Notes: generated by a model from the sequence alone, not told the origin. A DNA stretch of 64,000 bases from Grimontia kaedaensis (GCF_023746615.1 NZ_CP082275.1:1550001-1614000), one strand, 5' to 3'. Counted from the first letter of the stretch, positions 18,638-27,739 are shown. A program made the numbers and translations.

Positions 18638-18745
18638 ATGAAGCGGTTATATTTCTCGAACCCATTTAGCATGGGAGACATTGGATTGATGATGGCGGTT
18701 GGGCACGAATTGATGGCTAAAGTCGCTAAAAAACTGCGACTTTAG
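18638..18745 (+). pseudogene. Fragment of a methyltransferase 3' end
   Basis: The frame reads MKRLYFSNPFSMGDIGLMMA and ends AKKLRL. It matches the last residues of the methyltransferase at 16267-16839 (SNPFSMGDMRVIMAVG), with the nucleotide match strongest over TCGAACCCATTTAG. Nothing of the SAM-binding domain is left. A palindrome, CTAAAGTCGC (18717-18726) with GCGACTTTAG (18736-18745), closes the fragment and may act as a terminator. Confidence 0.7.
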
Positions 18746-18764
18746 CCAGTCTAAGAATCTGACG

Positions 18765-21059
18765 TCAGTAAATAGGTGTGATAACAAGGTTATCAACTAA
18801 CATACCACCAGTCGGCGACCCTTGGGTTCCAGTTATTGACAGTCGCTCAGTGTGATTTGATGCGACGAACTCTTGTGAGTTGCTCTTCCAGCTCTCTTTG
18901 CCCCTATTGTTTGCATGCCAAGAGTGTATCAAAGAACCAATTTCCACTTTCGCTGAAGCTTGATTCCAACACCAGAACCAAAGCCATGGGTGACACGCTT
19001 TAGAGGCTTCATGCACGGCATAGTCAAAGGTGACTTTGTATCTCTGGCCGACGCTAAGGCCTTTAATGTCTTGCCAGATTTGTCCATTGGCGTTTAAGTC
19101 GAGAAATTGCTTTCCATTAAGTGCCTGGCCCATTTGCTGATGTGAGGAGGCTTGAACTTCAATACCGTTGTTTTGAACGTACCAATCTCCCAAACGTCTT
19201 CCAGGCATATATTCGCCAAAGCCTACATCGATCTGGTCTTTTGTGTTGAGAGAAAGCCCGACTAAGTTAGCTTGCGTTTGAATAACTCCCCGTGCGGCAT
19301 TTTCGCCAATAACGCCACCCAGCGCCTGAATGGCAGGGGTCACATCAGTAACGTCTATAATGCCAGCATTCTCAAAGTTCCCATTTCTCACCAGTGGCTT
19401 TTGCTCTGTCCAGCCCGGATTCTTTGATCTCGGGGGGAGGTGAACAATTGTCCCTATTGAAGGTGTTCCTTTATCATTGATGGCGAAGACCATGTAATGG
19501 CCCGGAGTTAACTGGTATGGGGATGATGGAATTTTTACCGTCACTGATTTAGCGGTTTTCTGAATAACTGGGATATGGCGAAAACGCTGTTCGTTGTTGA
19601 ACGAGTGTGTGACTACACCATTTTTCACCATGGTTATGGACTTTATCGTATTACTGTCATCAACATTGATCGTAAGCTCTTGTCCATAAGTGACCGTTTT
19701 ATTGGATATATTAATGGTTGGGCGTTTCGCCCAGTTATTACCATCAAACAAGTAAGGCGGATAAAAGATCTGACCGTTCAAGTTGTTCTTGGGGCCGGGC
19801 GCACCTGTTCCAGCTGAAAGAACTGTGCCATCGGGGAGCAGTAGCGCTGAGGAATGGTAGTGACGGAGATGTTTTTCAGAGGTCATGGTCGTCCATTGTT
19901 CAGTTCTTGCGTCCCATAGCTCCGCTTCGTAGCCGACCGGATGACTAAGCACCTCACCAACGGCTCCATTTGCTTCTGAGCCGCCCGTGACCAACACATT
20001 TCCATCTGGTAGTAGCGTGGAGTTAGCCCAGTGGCGACGGTTTTTCATTGGAGAAATTTGTCTTACTGAAGGCCAATTCCCTTTGACATCAATGACACTT
20101 GCTACATTTGATGCAATGACAGAGTCGCCTACATGATTGGCTTTATCCCCTCCACCAACCTGAAGGATTTTTCCGGGGCGGTACATCACCGCTGTTGAGG
20201 TGGCTCCTATGTTCCCCGTACTTAACTCACCAGCAGGTATCGTTTGGCCAAAGTTCTGTACGTCTGTGTAGTACATCGCAGGCCCTGAAATAGTGAATAT
20301 CTTTCGGTTCGGCAGGACCCAAGTTCTCGGATACCACCAGCGGAAAAAATCATCGCCATAAGCAAACTCGCTTCTGGCGTTAATCAATGTGCGATAGCCC
20401 TTTCTTGGATTGTATAGCTCTGGCACAGTTACGCCTGTACCGAGAACGCCGTTCGTACTCCCGCCCTGTACCAGATATTCATCGCCGGGAAGGGTCGTTA
20501 CTGTGGGGTACCATCTTGGATAATTCATAGAGTAGGAGATATTTTTTAGCTCACCACTGGCAGTAAATAACGTCGTATTTGCGTTACCGAAATTCTCACC
20601 CGTACCATTGTCACCTCCCATCATGATGAGATCACCAGAGCTAGCAAGTCTCGATTGACCAGCACAAAATGTATCTGTTGGCATCACATTTGGCAGTGTA
20701 GTGAAATGATTACCAAACTGGCGATTCCACACCACATATTCCATTGTCCCCTGGCTGCCGTCTTTTCCTGAACCGTACATTAATACTCTGCCATCAGGAG
20801 CCAGAGACATGTGAATAGGTATGATTGGGATAGAAAATACATCTCCCCACTTTCCTGTTGTGGAAGGAGAACTCGCACAGGACGTGTTAGAGCATCCGTT
20901 GAGGTATTCAGGGTTGGTATCATCTTGGTTTGGATTACTGAGGTTCAGCAGCCAATCAAAAAGAGGCGAAATGCTGACTGCGTAGCTTGGCAGAGGCACG
21001 GCAAGTAAAGTGCTAATAAAAAGAGCCAATTTCCGTGATCTAATTTTTTTCTGATACAT
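18765..21059 (-). CDS. Exported galactose/glyoxal oxidase-like copper-radical oxidase
   Basis: The 764-residue protein has a signal peptide ending near PLPSYA. A kelch-type propeller follows, then the C-terminal domain of galactose-oxidase-like enzymes (DUF1929). The copper-radical residues are recognisable: Cys132 (DTFCAGQSRL) and Tyr184 (PRWYPTVTTL) for the thioether cofactor, and Tyr401-His402 (RHYHSSALLLPDG) and His521 (TPGHYMVFA) as copper ligands. After residue 550 comes an extra beta-rich domain (VRNGNFENA ... MLVDNLVITP) like DUF642/carbohydrate-binding modules. It probably oxidises alcohols or aldehydes to give hydrogen peroxide outside the cell or in the periplasm. It is a lone gene preceded by a palindromic operator at 21095-21118. 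Confidence 0.85.
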   Translation of the reverse strand: MYQKKIRSRKLALFISTLLAVPLPSYAVSISPLFDWLLNLSNPNQDDTNPEYLNGCSNTSCASSPSTTGKWGDVFSIPIIPIHMSLAPDGRVLMYGSGKDGSQGTMEYVVWNRQFGNHFTTLPNVMPTDTFCAGQSRLASSGDLIMMGGDNGTGENFGNANTTLFTASGELKNISYSMNYPRWYPTVTTLPGDEYLVQGGSTNGVLGTGVTVPELYNPRKGYRTLINARSEFAYGDDFFRWWYPRTWVLPNRKIFTISGPAMYYTDVQNFGQTIPAGELSTGNIGATSTAVMYRPGKILQVGGGDKANHVGDSVIASNVASVIDVKGNWPSVRQISPMKNRRHWANSTLLPDGNVLVTGGSEANGAVGEVLSHPVGYEAELWDARTEQWTTMTSEKHLRHYHSSALLLPDGTVLSAGTGAPGPKNNLNGQIFYPPYLFDGNNWAKRPTINISNKTVTYGQELTINVDDSNTIKSITMVKNGVVTHSFNNEQRFRHIPVIQKTAKSVTVKIPSSPYQLTPGHYMVFAINDKGTPSIGTIVHLPPRSKNPGWTEQKPLVRNGNFENAGIIDVTDVTPAIQALGGVIGENAARGVIQTQANLVGLSLNTKDQIDVGFGEYMPGRRLGDWYVQNNGIEVQASSHQQMGQALNGKQFLDLNANGQIWQDIKGLSVGQRYKVTFDYAVHEASKACHPWLWFWCWNQASAKVEIGSLIHSWHANNRGKESWKSNSQEFVASNHTERLSITGTQGSPTGGMLVDNLVITPIY

Positions 21060-21094
21060 CGATACATCCTTGAGTTACATCAAAAATCTATTTG

Positions 21095-21118
21095 AAAGCG
21101 TTTACTTGTAAACGTTTA
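21095..21118. promoter_or_regulatory. Palindromic operator upstream of the copper-radical oxidase
   Basis: CGTTTAC (21099-21105) and GTAAACG (21108-21114) are perfect inverted repeats two bases apart, extended outwards by AA/TT pairs. The site lies 40 bases upstream of the oxidase start. Its form resembles LacI-family operators; no such regulator is in the window. Confidence 0.5.
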
Positions 21119-21474
21119 GCTTTCTAGGAATAGTTCTTTACAGTAACGGTATAAAGTATGGAAAAAGTTGCAAAATTATGTAACTTTATGATTACGCTCG
21201 GTATTTATTATTATTTTTGCCAAATAGATTTTGTTTGGTGGAATGTGGGTATCTATGATGACTGACCTGAAGACGTCCACCTTCGGAGGTGATCAGCGCT
21301 TTGAATATGGAGTAAACTTCTCGGGGAATAATGGACGTTCGCAGAATTTAATCAGGAAGTGGATACATGGAGTGTCTTTCTTCGGGGGGGTTGACTGGTA
21401 CCGTTTTCATAGCGCCAGTTAAATACCCTGAATCGCGCATCTTTACGTTGTCTGGACGTCTAAATAGAAATAAA
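21119..21474. other. Intergenic region, no gene seen
   Basis: AT-rich towards the left. An open frame of 63 codons at 21231-21422 has no ribosome binding site or recognisable sequence, and I do not call it. Confidence 0.4.
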
Positions 21475-21508
21475 AAAACACCGCCTACGAAACCGCAGGC
21501 GGTGTTTT
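21475..21508 (-). terminator. Terminator of punC
   Basis: AAACACCGCCT and AGGCGGTGTTT form the stem. On the minus strand the hairpin follows punC and runs into T residues (AAAAAAA on the plus strand). Confidence 0.85.
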
Positions 21509-21523
21509 AAATTGGATAGCTTC

Positions 21524-22735
21524 TTAAGCCGCTTGAGGCGCGTCTTCAATCGCTACGCGGTTAGCGTTCCAGCTCAGCATCAGACCCAGCGCCACACTTG
21601 CGCCAGCACCCATCATTACCGCTGACACTGTCAACAGACCCTGGATTGCCAATGCAGATACCACGCCACTTGCCACGAAACAGATCATCGTCTGCAGGAA
21701 GTTCAGCAGACCCGCTGCCGTTGCGCTGCAGGTTTTGAATTCTTCCAGCGCTTTGTTTACTACGATTGGGTAAATTGCCCCGTTAGCTGCTGCCAGGAAG
21801 CAGAATGGGATCAGTACCGGCCAGATGTTGGTCACATCAGTCTGCCAAGACACCACGAAAATGATTGAAACACTCGCGATGAACAGGCCCACGAACCACG
21901 GCAGCAGTACAGAACCATCAAACTTGTTTAAAAGTGCACGACAGCTGTAACCACCGACAATGAATGCGATAGTTTGTGGTACATAGCTCATACCGATGTC
22001 AGCGCCGCTGTAACCCATTTCTGTCATCACGAACGGAGAACCAGTCAGCCAAGCAAAGAACGCTGCAGAACAGCCTGCAAATACCAGCATGTTGCCAACA
22101 AACTTGCGCGAGCTGATGATGTTCTTGTAATCGCTAACCAGTTTCGCACCCAGCTTCTCATTGCTGTTGACTGCCGGCGCACTTTCTTTCTGACGCAGAG
22201 TCGTGATCACCAACACCGCGCCCAAGGCAACCAGTGCGATGAAAATGCTGCGCCAGCCAAACTGAGATTCAAGTGCCGCACCCGCCAGTGGCGCAAGGGC
22301 AGGAGACAGAGCTACCAACGGCATGATGGTAGCGAACACGCGTTGAGACGTTTTGCTGTCATAACGATCGATAACTACCGCTTGCCAAATCACAGAAGCA
22401 GAACACGCACCCAGAGCCTGTACAAAACGTGCAGCCAGGAACACTTCAATGCTGTCAGCCATAAAACAGGCTGCGGTAGCAGCACTGAACAGTGCCATAC
22501 CGCCTACCAGCACTTTAATGCGGCCGATGCGATCAGACAGTGGTCCATAAACGATTTGGCCCAGAGCCATGCCCAACAGGAACACGGTCAGCGACAAGCC
22601 AATCATGGATTGAGTTGTACCCATCTCAAGGCGGATATTTTCAAAAGCGGGCAGGTACATATCAGTCGCCAGAAAACCGAGCATGCTCAGGCCGGCAAAC
22701 CAAATCATTGTTGTCATAGGAACAGTATTTTTCAT
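21524..22735 (-). CDS. punC: Purine nucleoside transporter PunC, MFS
   Basis: The 403-residue, 12-helix major facilitator protein follows E. coli PunC (YdhC) closely: GLSMLGFLATDMYLPAFE, FVQALGACSASVIWQA, IMPLVALSPALAPLAG, AAFFAWLTGSPFV, SYVPQTIAFIVGGY and NGAIYPIVV. PunC imports purine nucleosides such as adenosine and inosine. I start at the ATG at 22735; a TTG seven codons upstream is also in frame. It is divergent from punR, the same arrangement as in E. coli. Confidence 0.9.
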   Translation of the reverse strand: MKNTVPMTTMIWFAGLSMLGFLATDMYLPAFENIRLEMGTTQSMIGLSLTVFLLGMALGQIVYGPLSDRIGRIKVLVGGMALFSAATAACFMADSIEVFLAARFVQALGACSASVIWQAVVIDRYDSKTSQRVFATIMPLVALSPALAPLAGAALESQFGWRSIFIALVALGAVLVITTLRQKESAPAVNSNEKLGAKLVSDYKNIISSRKFVGNMLVFAGCSAAFFAWLTGSPFVMTEMGYSGADIGMSYVPQTIAFIVGGYSCRALLNKFDGSVLLPWFVGLFIASVSIIFVVSWQTDVTNIWPVLIPFCFLAAANGAIYPIVVNKALEEFKTCSATAAGLLNFLQTMICFVASGVVSALAIQGLLTVSAVMMGAGASVALGLMLSWNANRVAIEDAPQAA

Positions 22736-22835
22736 TTTACTTATCCGTTGTTGCAATATGCGCGCAGTCTACTGCTAGCGAAAAGCGCTGTGAAACGCTA
22801 AAATTTCCACATTGCTTTCAAAAAATTTGATTCGT

Positions 22836-23738
22836 ATGTTTTCCTATCAAGATCTGCAAGTTATCGATGCCGTTGCCCGTCGTGGTAGCTTTTCCGCTGC
22901 AGCCGAAGAATTGCACAAAGTTCCTAGTGCGGTGAGCTATACCGTCAGGCAGATGGAAGAGAAGCTTGCTGTGAATTTATTTGAGAGATTGCACCGCTCA
23001 GTCAAACTCACGCCTGCTGGCGAGTTCTTCGTGCAACAGGCAAGAGACTTGATGAAGCGGATGGATGAGATACGCGATCAAACCCAGCGTGTTGCCAACG
23101 GTTGGACGCGAAGTGTCTCGCTGGCTCTGGATAACGTGGTGCGTGAAGATCGTGTCGATTCATTGGTGCGGGACTTCTACGACGCTTTCCCTGACGTAGA
23201 ACTGCTGCTGACCATGGAAGTGTTCAATGGCGTGTGGGATGCACTGGCGTACGACAGGGCAGATATTGCCATAGGTGCGACAGCGGCGGTGCCAGTCAGC
23301 GGAAACCTAAGTTATCGCGATATGGGTATTCTCACTTGGCGATTTGTGGTTTCGAAAGACCATCCTCTGGCGGCAGAGCCTGAGCCTCTGAGACATGAAC
23401 AACTGTTGGCTTACCCTGCAATTTGCCTTGAAGACACCTCCCGCATTCTTCCCAAACGTGCCACCTGGCTGCTCGACAACCAGCGTCGCCTCACTGTGCC
23501 GAACTGGCATAGCGCCATACAGTGTTTTCGTTCAGGGTTAGGGATCGGAGCCATGCCTTCGCATATGGCTCAGCCTTATCTAGAAAGTGGGGAGCTGGTA
23601 GAGAAAATGCTGGTGGAACCCCCAGCCAAAAGTCCCTGTTGTATTGCGTGGCGATCAGACAAAGAAAACCCGGCGGTGAATTGGATTTTGGATTACCTGG
23701 GCGATGCGGAGAAAGCGCATCGTGAATGGTTGGAGTAA
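22836..23738 (+). CDS. punR: LysR-family activator PunR
   Basis: The 300-residue LysR protein aligns throughout with E. coli PunR (YdhB): VIDAVARRGSFSAAAEELHK, VPSAVSYTVRQMEEKL, EVFNGVWDAL, AIGATAAVPV, DTSRILPKRATWLLDNQ and the end LDYLGDAEKAHREWLE. PunR activates punC in response to purine nucleosides. The start at 22836 matches the E. coli N terminus better than the TTG at 22812. A degraded copy of its 3' third lies at 25978-26259. Confidence 0.92.
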   Translation: MFSYQDLQVIDAVARRGSFSAAAEELHKVPSAVSYTVRQMEEKLAVNLFERLHRSVKLTPAGEFFVQQARDLMKRMDEIRDQTQRVANGWTRSVSLALDNVVREDRVDSLVRDFYDAFPDVELLLTMEVFNGVWDALAYDRADIAIGATAAVPVSGNLSYRDMGILTWRFVVSKDHPLAAEPEPLRHEQLLAYPAICLEDTSRILPKRATWLLDNQRRLTVPNWHSAIQCFRSGLGIGAMPSHMAQPYLESGELVEKMLVEPPAKSPCCIAWRSDKENPAVNWILDYLGDAEKAHREWLE

Positions 23739-23753
23739 GTTAGATAGAAACAA

Positions 23754-23783
23754 CCGCCGCCAAAGCTCTCTCTTTGACGGCGG
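23754..23783. terminator. Hairpin between punR and DUF418
   Basis: CCGCCGCCAAAG and CTTTGACGGCGG pair at 11 of 12 positions around a CTCTCT loop, between two convergent genes. The T runs on either side are weak. A close copy of this hairpin is found at 27740-27769. Confidence 0.65.
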
Positions 23784-23804
23784 TATCCGAATTAGCCGTT
23801 TAAA

Positions 23805-25022
23805 TTACACCTTGGCTTGTTTCAACTGACGGGTCATTTTCTTACCCAGCGCCAACCTTCTCCAAATCTTCTCAAGTGGCCCCATTCGGTGATGTTTCAG
23901 CCAGTAGTTGGCAAACAGCACTTGAATCACACCCATTATCACAACGATGCCAATCAGTGGTGCGCGGTTTAGCGACCCGTAAAGATCCGGAAGTATCCAC
24001 TGGAAAACCGCCACGGCAACAAATGATTGCGAAAGATATAGCGTAAATGCCATTCGCCCACAGGCAGCGAAAGGCTGCACAACGGCCGACCTTTTTTCCA
24101 CTAGCCAAATCAGCAGCTTGGCATAGCACAATGAGAGGAGCGGAGACAGGGACATATTGAGCAACTGCAACACCAGGCTTAGCTCTTCGTTGAAGCCAAT
24201 TTCGCTTCTGACGTTCACTAAAAATGCTGATGCAAAAGCGGTTAAAGCGCCGATTACACACCAGATAATTAAACGTTTTGATGAATTGAAGAAACCTGTT
24301 TTATACAGCCCCATACCAATCAGCATCAGACCGCCGACATGGAACATCAGCACGGGTAAGCCAGATATATAAACGCGGTAATACATTTCTAAACGCAAAG
24401 GGATCTGTTCGAAAAAGTAATTGCCAGTGGTAGCTTGAATGAGTTCGGCAGCTTTGCTTGGAGAAACGGGAAGGTAGGTGCCCATAATGGGAGGCGGGAT
24501 TTCTTCCGGCGGCGCAAATGCAATAGCAGCAGAAAGCGCGAGAAAGAGCAATGCGGCTAATGAAACGAAGAAAACCCCCAAAATCAGCTGGGTGCGGGCT
24601 CGCCAATTAGCAGCGCGGAAGAGAACAAGACCTGTGACGGCATAAACAAACAGGACATCACCCGGCCAAATTAAAGCTGCATGAAGTAAACCAATCACAG
24701 CAAGCCAAAACAGTCGCCTTGAAATCCACTTGCCCGCAGATTGCTTTTTGCGCTGCCAACTCTCCGTTTGAATGACCAAGCCAACCCCAAATAGCAGACT
24801 GAACAGGCTCATAAAGCGTCCATCAAGGAATATGGCTTGGAAGGTATAGACCGCCATATCCATATCAGTCGCCGTTCCTTGCCAGTCTGGTGCGTGTAAC
24901 GCTAGAGCCGGCAAAGCTTGATGGGCAAAAATATTCATAAACAAAATGCCAAGAATCGCGATGCCGCGGATGACATCCAGACTGAGTATCCGTTCGGCTG
25001 GGTTGGGCGGTGCAGTTGTCAT
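23805..25022 (-). CDS. DUF418 membrane protein
   Basis: The 405-residue protein begins with AERILSLDVIRGIAILGILFM and has about nine to ten hydrophobic segments. GRFMSLFSLLFGVG and FAACGRMAFTLYLSQSF are the DUF418 (YeiB-like) signatures. The family is related to heparan N-acetyltransferase-type membrane proteins, and its role is unknown. I start at the ATG at 25022 preceded by GAGAGAAG; a TTG lies six codons upstream. It is convergent with punR and is the first gene of the cargo between punR and its partial copy. Confidence 0.85.
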   Translation of the reverse strand: MTTAPPNPAERILSLDVIRGIAILGILFMNIFAHQALPALALHAPDWQGTATDMDMAVYTFQAIFLDGRFMSLFSLLFGVGLVIQTESWQRKKQSAGKWISRRLFWLAVIGLLHAALIWPGDVLFVYAVTGLVLFRAANWRARTQLILGVFFVSLAALLFLALSAAIAFAPPEEIPPPIMGTYLPVSPSKAAELIQATTGNYFFEQIPLRLEMYYRVYISGLPVLMFHVGGLMLIGMGLYKTGFFNSSKRLIIWCVIGALTAFASAFLVNVRSEIGFNEELSLVLQLLNMSLSPLLSLCYAKLLIWLVEKRSAVVQPFAACGRMAFTLYLSQSFVAVAVFQWILPDLYGSLNRAPLIGIVVIMGVIQVLFANYWLKHHRMGPLEKIWRRLALGKKMTRQLKQAKV

Positions 25023-25317
25023 TTCACTTCTCTCATTCAAATGATTAAAAACTGTTCTGTGACATCTATATGTAACTCGTTAAGTTGTTTCAATGAGATA
25101 GAGGTGTTTTTGCGGATACGGTAAGCAATTTAACTGGAGGAATGATACCCGGATCTATAATTCATCAGCTGAATGTCATGGGTTGCAGTTTTTATTTTTC
25201 TTATCAATACCCTGCAGAAAAAGTGATGTTTCTTTCCGTGGATTATGAGGCCCCAGTAGGTAGTATCTGGGTAAGTGATTGCATTGATGTGACCACTTTT
25301 AAAAAAGGAATTTGCCT

Positions 25318-25626
25318 ATGCTGGAAATCAGACCCAACTGCGAATGCTGCGATAAAGATCTGCCGCCTAATTCAACCGAGGCGATGATTTGCACCTACGA
25401 ATGCACTTTCTGTACAGCCTGTGTTGAAGACATCCTTTCCAACGTTTGTCCGAATTGCGGAGGCGGATTTATGCCTAGGCCTATTCGCCCAAAAACAGCG
25501 CGGCGTGAAGGGGTAAGCGTTCAGCACCAACTGCCTTCAACTAAACGAGTACATACGCCTTACACCATTGAAGAACTCAAAGTATTTGGCGAGCAGTTTA
25601 AACATATTGCGCCTGAAGACCGCTAA
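25318..25626 (+). CDS. DUF1272 small zinc-ribbon protein
   Basis: The 102-residue protein opens with LEIRPNCECCDKDLPP, then ICTYECTFCTACVE and VCPNCGGGF. These paired cysteines should bind zinc, and the order matches DUF1272, a family of unknown function. AGGA lies eight bases before the ATG at 25318. Its stop shares bases with the start of the NIPSNAP gene (TAATG), so the two form a coupled pair. Confidence 0.85.
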   Translation: MLEIRPNCECCDKDLPPNSTEAMICTYECTFCTACVEDILSNVCPNCGGGFMPRPIRPKTARREGVSVQHQLPSTKRVHTPYTIEELKVFGEQFKHIAPEDR

Positions 25627-25970
25627 TGCCAGCAACAAGCCAACTTGATAAACAGAGAACTGAGATGGTTGCGTGTTATCCGAGGTATGTCATCGACCCG
25701 ACGAAAACCGCAGAGTTCGAGCAATATGCCAAGATGTGGATTCCTTTGGTGAACAAGTTTGGCGGTCAGCACAACGGATATTTTATGCCTTCTGAGGGGG
25801 CGAATAATATCGCGCTGGCGTTGTTCACGTTTCCGAGTCTGGCGGAATACGAAGCGTATCGAAATAAATCGTTTGATGATGAAGCCTGTAAGGCGGCTTT
25901 CAAGTTCGCAGAAGAGACAGCCTGTATCGTGAGTTACGAACGTCGTTTTTTCCGCCCAGTTTTTGAATAG
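25626..25970 (+). CDS. NIPSNAP family protein
   Basis: The 114-residue protein is a ferredoxin-like alpha/beta-barrel protein of the NIPSNAP family, with RYVIDPTKTAEFEQYAK, WIPLVNKFGGQHNGYFMP and FPSLAEYEAYR. The function is unknown. An internal ATG at 25665 could be the true start, since the first 13 residues are not typical. The end FAEETACIVSYERRFFRP recurs in a fragment at 27789-27845. The gene is coupled to DUF1272 upstream. Confidence 0.85.
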   Translation: MPATSQLDKQRTEMVACYPRYVIDPTKTAEFEQYAKMWIPLVNKFGGQHNGYFMPSEGANNIALALFTFPSLAEYEAYRNKSFDDEACKAAFKFAEETACIVSYERRFFRPVFE

Positions 25971-25977
25971 GCCTCAA

Positions 25978-26259
25978 ACCTGTCCCAAACGCGCCACATG
26001 GCTGCTCGACAACCAGCGCCGCCTCACTGAACCCAACTGGCATTGTGCCTTCATTGTTTTTGTTCAGGATTAGGGGTCTGAGGCATGGCTTCACACATGG
26101 CTGATCCGTGCCTTGAAGATGTTGAATTAGTAGAAAAAACGCTGTGGAGTCCCCAACCAAAAGTCCCTGTTGCATCGCGTAGCGCTCAGACAAAGGAAAC
26201 CCAGCGTTTTGGATTACCTGGGTGATGCAGAGAAAGCGCGCAAAGAATGGTTGGAATAA
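25978..26259 (+). pseudogene. Degenerate copy of the 3' third of punR
   Basis: Starting eight bases after the NIPSNAP stop codon, the sequence follows punR 3' (about 23450-23739) with many substitutions and some small deletions. The match is clearest at GCTGCTCGACAACCAGCG, CCAAAAGTCCCTGTTG and TTTTGGATTACCTGGG. The frame is broken. It ends with GAATGGTTGGAATAAGT, the counterpart of the punR stop region. The matching terminator is not here but at 27740-27769. Confidence 0.88.
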
Positions 26260-26264
26260 GTCCG

Positions 26265-26645
26265 TCAGCTATGTTTCACCAACGGATACCCTGCAGAAGA
26301 CCAATGGATAATCCCACCCTTAAGCGAACACACATTATTAAACCCCATCCTCCGTAAAGACTCTGTTGCTAAAGCTGAGCGTGAACCCGAACGACAATAG
26401 AGAGCAATAGTGGCATTAGAAACATCTTCAACTTTCAATGAATCAACGAGGTACGCAATGATATTCATTTCCAGTATTCCTCTAGGAATAGGATGAGCGT
26501 TTTTGATAACGCCACCCTCTACCTCATTGGGCTCTCTCACATCAATGAGGATAATGTCATCAATATTTTCGCTGAGCTGCTTTGGTGATATTTCTGTGAT
26601 TTTGTTTTTAACGACATCGACGAATTGCTGACTGGTCAAGAGCAT
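26265..26645 (-). CDS. Rhodanese-like domain protein
   Basis: The 126-residue single-domain rhodanese has the active-site loop YCRSGSRS with Cys84 and the motif DIILIDVREPNEVEGG. Such proteins carry persulfide sulphur in sulphur transfer or detoxification. It lies 12 bases downstream of a TSUP permease gene on the same strand, so the two form an operon, as is common for sulfide/sulfite-handling pairs. The residues after the cysteine (RSGSR) are of the GlpE/PspE type. Confidence 0.88.
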   Translation of the reverse strand: MLLTSQQFVDVVKNKITEISPKQLSENIDDIILIDVREPNEVEGGVIKNAHPIPRGILEMNIIAYLVDSLKVEDVSNATIALYCRSGSRSALATESLRRMGFNNVCSLKGGIIHWSSAGYPLVKHS

Positions 26646-26657
26646 ATGTTCTTCCTT

Positions 26658-27416
26658 TCACAATATTTGATTGAATACAAAAACGGTAGAAATGATGATT
26701 AATAGCGCTCCGAACATGCGTGACATGTAAGCTTGGGGGAAGTGAGTGCGAAGCTTATCTCCGAACAACACGCCGATAGCGCCTAGAAGAGTGACTTGAG
26801 TGATATCCGCCCAACGAAGTGCGACAAATTGCTCTGGGGAGGACGTCACGTAACCAGTCAGGCCAAAAATGGCATTGAGAGTGATGAGTATTAAGCTTGT
26901 TGATAGTGCCTCATCGAATCTCAGACCTGCCGCTAATATCAGTGCCGGAACAATGAGGAATCCGCCACCAACCCCGACGAAACCTGTTAGAAATCCGACG
27001 AAACTCCCAGCGACTATGAGAGGAGAGATGAAATTTGACGTTTCCCGTGTCTTTGGTGTTTGGGTGAAAAAAAGTAATTTCGCCCCTGCGATATACATGG
27101 AAAAAGACAGAACAATCAGTTGCGCTGTAACAGGTGCAATAGCAGCTGTATTTGCGCCCAAAAAAGCGCCTAGAACACTGGGTATACCGAAAGCCAATAG
27201 GAGGTGAATATTGATATTTTTGGTGAGGGGGTTTTTAAAAGAGGATAAGAGGCTGAGAATACCAACAATAATCAGGGACGACATTATTGCTTCTTTTTCT
27301 GACATCTCCACGCTATACACCAGCACAGGTATAGTAATAATGGCGCCTCCTGAGCCTAAAATTGCTAGTGAAAAACCAATAAAAAGTGCTCCGAGTAAAC
27401 CCATTCCTTTGCTCAT
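26658..27416 (-). CDS. TSUP family permease (TauE/SafE)
   Basis: The 252-residue membrane protein has about eight helices and the TSUP signature GFLTGFVGVGGGFLIVPAL. Members move sulfite, sulfoacetate or other organosulphur anions, mostly outwards. With the rhodanese gene behind it, a role in sulphur export or detoxification is likely. The pair sits between the punR 3' copy and the copied punR terminator, and so looks inserted. Confidence 0.87.
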   Translation of the reverse strand: MSKGMGLLGALFIGFSLAILGSGGAIITIPVLVYSVEMSEKEAIMSSLIIVGILSLLSSFKNPLTKNINIHLLLAFGIPSVLGAFLGANTAAIAPVTAQLIVLSFSMYIAGAKLLFFTQTPKTRETSNFISPLIVAGSFVGFLTGFVGVGGGFLIVPALILAAGLRFDEALSTSLILITLNAIFGLTGYVTSSPEQFVALRWADITQVTLLGAIGVLFGDKLRTHFPQAYMSRMFGALLIIISTVFVFNQIL

Positions 27417-27739
27417 TACCTAGTAAACGTATGAGCAAAACACTAATTGATGGGTCTAGAGCTCAACAACTTATGAAACTTTGCTCGCTTGGAAAGGGAT
27501 TGTTTGTCGCTAGACGTTGACTAAGTGCTTGGGAAGCTCACTTTGTCAGGTTTACTGTCAGCTGTTTTGATGCAGGTATGGTACCTGCTCGGCATTTTGA
27601 CAAGAACAAGTGTCATCGAGTAATCGATGAGAAGCTCCCCGAATAAGACGGATTTCACATTGATAGGCTACTCCTTTGGCATCGAACTTCCGTCTTGAAT
27701 CATTGAGCTAACTGCCAATACGCCTCTCAATATAAATAA
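27417..27739. other. Intergenic region with one short inverted repeat
   Basis: No gene is seen. GCAGGTA (27572-27578) and TACCTGC (27582-27588) form a perfect inverted repeat with a three-base spacer. It should include the promoter of the TSUP/rhodanese operon on the minus strand. Confidence 0.4.

Noticed and set aside
21231..21422. A 63-codon open frame between the copper-radical oxidase and punC
   Set aside because: No ribosome binding site, odd composition rich in Gly, Ser and Phe, and no recognisable motif; probably chance.
25142..25387. An 81-codon frame upstream of and overlapping the DUF1272 gene
   Set aside because: It overlaps the start of a clear family member in another frame and has no family resemblance.
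26103..26108. TGATCC as another ECF sigma promoter
   Set aside because: There is no CGT element at the right distance, and it lies within the degraded punR copy.
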